Shown: piece after piece, positions 5,599 through 8,990 of the stretch | Layout: each line of letters starts with the position of its first letter | How positions within the stretch are numbered: position 1 is the first letter of the stretch | From: Burkholderiaceae bacterium | GTDB lineage: Bacteria > Pseudomonadota > Gammaproteobacteria > Burkholderiales > Burkholderiaceae_C | Reading direction: 5' to 3' | NCBI GenBank assembly: GCA_023268425.1 | Contig: JALRFN010000022.1 | Span: 1-8,990 of the forward strand | Length of the DNA: 8,990 bases | Notes under the pieces: model-generated | Database searches by the model: none | Told to the model about the DNA's origin: nothing | What the model saw: only the letters and a program-made list of their open reading frames with translations | Position numbers and translations under genes: made by a program

Positions 5599-6687
5599 AT
5601 GATTGTGCGTCCGCGCTCTTTTTCTTCTGCTGTTTGCGCCTGTGTGCTGGCGCTGGGCCTGGCCACCAGCGCCAGCAGTCAGGCCAAAAGCTATCGCGAC
5701 GACGCGCGTGTGCGCGCTTTTGCCCAGCAGTGGGCGCTTGAACATCACCAGACATTTGCCTCGGTTTGGGGCGTCTTGCGTCAGGCCCAAAAACGCCCTG
5801 ACATCATTCGCCTGATGCAACCCAGCACCATGGCTGCGACCAAGAACTGGGCCAGTTATCGCTCGCGCTTTGTGACCGATCACCGCATTGCGCGCGGGGT
5901 GGCGTTTTGGCAGCAACACGCGCGGGCCTTGCAACGGGCTGAGACCACCTATGGTGTGGACGCCCACATCATCGTCGGCATCTTGGGGGCCGAAACCATC
6001 TTCGGTCAATTCAAGGGCAAGGTGCGCACCTTGGATGCTTTGACCACACTGGCCTTTGACTTTCCGAACGAGCACCCGAAAAGCGACAGCCGCAGCGCCT
6101 ATTTTCTGGGTGAATTGGGTGCCTTGTTGACGCTCAGCCGGCAACAAGCGACCCACACCAAGCAGTGGCGTGGCAGCTATGCCGGGGCGCTGGGCTACCC
6201 TCAATTCATGCCCAGCAGTTGGCTGCGTTGGGGGGTGGATTTCGACCAAGACGGTCGCATCGACCTGATCAACAGCGCAGACGATGCGATTGGCAGCGTG
6301 GCGCATTATTTGGCCGATCACGGCTGGCAGCGCGGCTTGCCCGCACGCTGGGCCACCCAAGTTGCGGCGGCGCCCAGCGACGCACTGGCTGCAGCCTTGG
6401 CGCCCGACATTTTGCCCACGCTGACGCCGCAGTCGCTGGCGGCGGCCGGTGCGCAGTTACCTGAGGAATTGCCCTCGCCCGTGCCTGCCTTGGCCTTGGT
6501 GGAATTGCGCAACGGCGAGCAAGCCGAACCGACTTACGTGATTGGCTCACCCAACTTCTATGCGATCACGCGCTACAACCAAAGCAGCTATTACGCTTTG
6601 GCGGTGATCGAATTGGGAGAGGCCATTGCGCAAGCGCGTCAAACGCCAAGCGACGCGCCCGCAGCAGGATCTGGCCCAGGCGGTTGA
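5599..6687 (+). CDS. mltB: Lytic murein transglycosylase B (MltB family), secreted
   Basis: This enzyme cleaves the MurNAc-GlcNAc bond of peptidoglycan with formation of 1,6-anhydro-MurNAc, in the periplasm. It has 362 residues. Residues 1-29 form a Sec signal peptide: a basic start (MIVRPR), a hydrophobic core and likely cleavage after ASSQA. Cys12 and Cys14 sit too early for a lipobox, so it looks soluble rather than lipid-anchored like E. coli MltB. The catalytic acid is Glu132 in GILGAETIFGQFKG (127-140). YAGALGYPQFMPSSW (194-208) is the family hallmark. DFDQDGRID (214-222) resembles the calcium-binding EF-hand loop of Slt35. The tail is Ala/Pro/Gly rich. The ATG at 5599 gives a coherent signal peptide although the ribosome site is weak. 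The gene runs opposite to all its neighbours. Confidence 0.93.
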   Translation: MIVRPRSFSSAVCACVLALGLATSASSQAKSYRDDARVRAFAQQWALEHHQTFASVWGVLRQAQKRPDIIRLMQPSTMAATKNWASYRSRFVTDHRIARGVAFWQQHARALQRAETTYGVDAHIIVGILGAETIFGQFKGKVRTLDALTTLAFDFPNEHPKSDSRSAYFLGELGALLTLSRQQATHTKQWRGSYAGALGYPQFMPSSWLRWGVDFDQDGRIDLINSADDAIGSVAHYLADHGWQRGLPARWATQVAAAPSDALAAALAPDILPTLTPQSLAAAGAQLPEELPSPVPALALVELRNGEQAEPTYVIGSPNFYAITRYNQSSYYALAVIELGEAIAQARQTPSDAPAAGSGPGG

Positions 6688-6696
6688 ACACCACGC

Positions 6697-7494
6697 TCAA
6701 GGCTGGGCTTGGATGTGTACGCTGACTTGCATGTGCTCTTGCCCACCCCCTTGGCGCACACCACGCGTGGGGCTGCACTGGCCGTAATCGCGGCCAACCG
6801 CCAAACGCACATGGCGCTCGTCGGTCAAGCAAGCGTGGGTCACATCGATGCTCAGCCAGCGACCGCGTTGCACATCGAGACAGACATCGACCCACGCGTG
6901 CGAGGCCAACTCAGGCGCCAATGGATCATAGAAATAGCCGCTGACATAGCGCGCGGGCCAACCCAGACCCCGGCAGGCGGCGACCATGACGTGGGCTTGA
7001 TCTTGACAAACACCCCAACCCCAATCGAAGGCCTCTAAGGCTTCGGTGTCGACCTGTGTGCGACCGCTGCGGTAGCGCACCCGCGCGGCCACGGCTTGCG
7101 CAAGCGCCAACACATGGACCTCACTGGGCTCTGCGTCTGCCACCTGCTGCCGCGCCCAATTGCTGATGCGCGGGTGAACACCCGCCAATGCACTGCTCAG
7201 GGCGAAATAACTGGCCGGCAAGCTGGCGTGGTCGTCAAAACAAGCGCAAGCCCGACTCTCCACAACGCCCACGGCGCGCACCTGCACGCGACGCACCCCC
7301 GCAGGAACGCTGAAGGTGTCTTGGGCATTGCCCAAGCCGTCCACATCTGACAGCAAACGCCCTGGTGCATCGATGTGCCAATGCAAAACGGCTTGCGTCG
7401 GACCCGCTAGCGGACGCAAGTGCAGGCGCTGCACAGCAGCAAGCAAAGGCTCGCTGTACTCAAATTCAGTGTCGTGGGTGATGTGCAGCTTCAT
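6697..7494 (-). CDS. Transglutaminase-like cysteine protease-fold protein with bacterial transglutaminase N-terminal domain
   Basis: This 265-residue protein belongs to the family found beside alpha-E and circularly permuted ATP-grasp genes. The N-terminal beta domain (about 1-85) starts with MKLHITHDTEFEY, and the papain-like core follows. The triad is complete: Cys163 in WGVCQDQAH, His199 in ASHAWVDV and Asp217 in LSIDVTH. The C-terminal segment HVRLAVGRDYGQCSPTRGV (228-246) is typical. No signal peptide is seen, so it is probably cytoplasmic. It could cleave, transfer or ligate peptide amides, and family knowledge does not decide between these. The start at 7494 is chosen over an in-frame ATG at 7533, because MKLHITHDT is the conserved beginning and the longer form would overlap the alpha-E gene. 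It starts 7 bp after the alpha-E stop with a weak GAAG ribosome site, suggesting coupling. Its stop lies 9 bp from the convergent mltB stop. Confidence 0.92.
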   Translation of the reverse strand: MKLHITHDTEFEYSEPLLAAVQRLHLRPLAGPTQAVLHWHIDAPGRLLSDVDGLGNAQDTFSVPAGVRRVQVRAVGVVESRACACFDDHASLPASYFALSSALAGVHPRISNWARQQVADAEPSEVHVLALAQAVAARVRYRSGRTQVDTEALEAFDWGWGVCQDQAHVMVAACRGLGWPARYVSGYFYDPLAPELASHAWVDVCLDVQRGRWLSIDVTHACLTDERHVRLAVGRDYGQCSPTRGVRQGGGQEHMQVSVHIQAQP

Positions 7495-7501
7495 GCCCGC
7501 T

Positions 7502-8464
7502 TCACACCGCCACCGCAGGCAGCATGAATTCACGCCCGATTTGAGCGCCCAGGTCGTTGACGCGCTCCAAACACTGAGTCAAGTAGGCATGCAAACCCGT
7601 GGCCAGAATTTCCTCGACCCGCACAAAGGTCAGGTCGGCTTGCAGTTTGCCGGCCAAACGCATGGCCTCGCTGTCGCCCGATGGGCGCAGCGCGCGCAAG
7701 TTCTCGACCACGCTGTCCACGCAGGCGCGCAAGCTGCGCGGCATGTCGTGCCGCAAGATCAACAACTCCACCACGCATTCCGGCTTGATGACATTGCGAT
7801 AAACCTTGCGGTAAATCTCAAACGCCGAGACGCTGCGCAAAATCGCGCTCCAGTGGTAGAAGTCGTACTCTTGGTCTTCTTCGTTCGCCGCACCAAAAAA
7901 GTCACTGTTCACCGCGTGGAACTTCACGTCCAACAACCGCGCCGTGTTGTCCATGCGCTCCAAGAAAGTACCCAAGCGCACAAAATAAAACGCTTCGTCT
8001 TGCAGCATGGTGCCAATCGTCACGCCCCGCGACAGGTGCGAACGAAATTTCACCCATTCGAAAAACGCCGTCGGGTCGGCCTCGTGTTGTCGGGCAGCCA
8101 GCAGGCGCTTCAACTCCAGCCAAGTCTGGTTGTGGGTTTCCCAAAACTCGGTGGTCAACGTGCCGCGCACGGCACGTGCATTCTCGCGTGCGGCTCGCAG
8201 ACATGCGGCGATGCTGGATGGGTTGCCATCATCCGAGACCATGAACTGCAGGACTTTTTCCGGTTCGATGGCACCGTGCTTTTGCGCGTAAAGCGGCAGC
8301 AGCTCGCTGATGGACAACATGCCTTCCCAGCCAACCTGGGAAACGGCTGCGGACTGCGGCAACATGGCCGTCTCCACGTTGACGTCAAGCATGCGCGCGG
8401 TGTTTTCAGCGCGCTCGGTGTAGCGGGCCATCCAGTACAAGTGGTCTGCGGTGCGGGATAACAT
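7502..8464 (-). CDS. Alpha-E domain protein (DUF403)
   Basis: This 320-residue, almost all-helical protein begins with MLSRTADHLYWMARYTERAEN, the conserved beginning of alpha-E proteins. It continues with TARMLDVNVE (22-31), internal repeats of the same kind (VRLGTFLERMDNTARLLDVK, about 162-181) and charged helices to the C-terminus. No enzyme motif or membrane segment is visible. In the literature (comparative genomics of ATP-grasp amidoligases) the family always travels with circularly permuted ATP-grasp proteins and is thought to assist peptide formation or modification; its chemistry is unknown. The start at 8464 has GGAGG 9 bases upstream and lies 4 bp after the ATP-grasp stop codon. An in-frame ATG at 8539 would overlap that gene heavily and lacks conservation. 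It is followed after 7 bp by the transglutaminase-like gene. Confidence 0.92.
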   Translation of the reverse strand: MLSRTADHLYWMARYTERAENTARMLDVNVETAMLPQSAAVSQVGWEGMLSISELLPLYAQKHGAIEPEKVLQFMVSDDGNPSSIAACLRAARENARAVRGTLTTEFWETHNQTWLELKRLLAARQHEADPTAFFEWVKFRSHLSRGVTIGTMLQDEAFYFVRLGTFLERMDNTARLLDVKFHAVNSDFFGAANEEDQEYDFYHWSAILRSVSAFEIYRKVYRNVIKPECVVELLILRHDMPRSLRACVDSVVENLRALRPSGDSEAMRLAGKLQADLTFVRVEEILATGLHAYLTQCLERVNDLGAQIGREFMLPAVAV

Positions 8465-8468
8465 GATT

Positions 8469-8990
8469 TCAAACCTCCAAGACCCAAGTGTCTTTGGTCC
8501 CGCCCCCTTGCGAGGAGTTGACCACCAAGGAGCCTTCACGCAAGGCCACGCGCGTCAGGCCACCCGCAGTCATGCTGACCCCGTCTTTGCCCGTCAACAC
8601 AAATGGACGCAAATCAATGTGCCTGGGTGCCAAGCCCTCGTCGACCCAAGTTGGGCAAGTCGACAAGGCCAGCGTGGGTTGCGCGATGTAGCGCTGAGGT
8701 TCGGCCATCAACCGGGCTCGAAAGGTTTCAATCTCCGCTCGCGATGCCTTGGGTCCAATCAACATGCCGTAGCCGCCTGCGCCGTGCACTTCCTTCACCA
8801 CCAGCTCGTGCAAGTTGGCCAGGATGTACTTCAGGTCATCGGCCTCGCGCCCCAGGTAAGTCGGGACATTGCTCAAGATCGCCGACTCACCCAAGTAAAA
8901 CTCGATCATCTTGGGCACGTAGGGGTAAATCGACTTGTCATCCGCCAGCCCGGTGCCCACGGCATTGCAAATCGCCACGTGGCCAGCGCG
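8469..8990 (-). CDS. Circularly permuted ATP-grasp protein (DUF404/DUF407 type), C-terminal 173 residues
   Basis: This is the C-terminal third or so of a circularly permuted ATP-grasp protein; the 5' part lies beyond base 8990. The frame stays open to the window edge, with RAGHVAICNAVGTGLADDK as the first visible residues, so the valine (GTG) at 8978 is not a start. Recognisable blocks are YVPKMIEFYLGE, the nucleotide-loop-like VKEVHGAGGYGMLIGPKAS, HIDLRPFVL and the end VVNSSQGGGTKDTWVLEV. ATP-grasp enzymes use ATP to activate a carboxylate and join it to an amine, and this branch is predicted to make or modify peptides. It is the promoter-proximal member of the visible cassette; alpha-E starts 4 bp after its stop. 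The family is secure; the substrate is unknown. Confidence 0.93.
   Translation of the reverse strand, partial: RAGHVAICNAVGTGLADDKSIYPYVPKMIEFYLGESAILSNVPTYLGREADDLKYILANLHELVVKEVHGAGGYGMLIGPKASRAEIETFRARLMAEPQRYIAQPTLALSTCPTWVDEGLAPRHIDLRPFVLTGKDGVSMTAGGLTRVALREGSLVVNSSQGGGTKDTWVLEV
8474..8478 (-). promoter_or_regulatory. Shine-Dalgarno site of the alpha-E gene (decides the start)
   Basis: GGAGG on the minus strand lies within the last codons (Leu-Glu-Val) of the ATP-grasp gene, 9 bases before the ATG at 8464-8462. It supports the short alpha-E start and translational coupling of the two genes. Confidence 0.75.

Noticed and set aside
5584..6360. Open frame of 258 codons on the minus strand opposite mltB
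   Set aside because: It covers the MltB catalytic region in antisense and shows no family resemblance.
7316..8461. Open frame of 381 codons on the plus strand, opposite the alpha-E and transglutaminase genes and longer than the alpha-E protein
   Set aside because: It mirrors real minus-strand genes with conserved starts and motifs. Its translation is rich in Gln, His and Arg with no recognisable domain, as expected for an antisense frame in GC-rich DNA.

Overview
The window looks like chromosomal DNA of a betaproteobacterium, most likely a Burkholderiales/Comamonadaceae-type organism. This rests on fairly GC-rich coding sequence, the style of the EtfA, EtfB and acyl-CoA dehydrogenase sequences, and the tightly packed housekeeping gene order. 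Nine protein genes are visible. Seven are complete and the two at the edges are cut by the window. No RNA gene, insertion sequence, CRISPR array or gene-free stretch over about 150 bases was found.

Positions 1-2456 (minus strand) hold an acyl-CoA oxidation electron-transfer block. A regulated promoter region drives etfB and etfA. An intrinsic terminator follows etfA, then comes the 5' end of a large-type acyl-CoA dehydrogenase gene. The enzyme would reduce its FAD with acyl-CoA, and EtfAB would carry the electrons to ETF:quinone oxidoreductase (not in the window). The etfB upstream region carries two separate near-perfect palindromes and a leader hairpin, so the block looks controlled by at least two repressors.

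Positions 2457-5535 (minus strand) hold a compact three-gene run: an HDAC-like zinc deacetylase, an enoyl-CoA hydratase-fold protein without the two usual catalytic glutamates, and an MscS-family channel. The gaps are 20 bp and then a 4-base ATGA overlap, which suggests one transcript. The joint role of these genes is not evident.

Positions 5599-6687 (plus strand) hold a secreted MltB-type lytic transglycosylase. It is divergent from the deacetylase gene across 63 bp and ends 9 bp from the convergent neighbour.

Positions 6697-8990 (minus strand) hold three genes of the widespread but poorly understood cassette of circularly permuted ATP-grasp protein (3' part only), alpha-E (DUF403) protein and transglutaminase-like protein, packed with gaps of 4 and 7 bp. 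The family literature predicts peptide-bond formation or peptide modification, but the product is unknown. This cassette is the best candidate for a not-yet-described system in the window.
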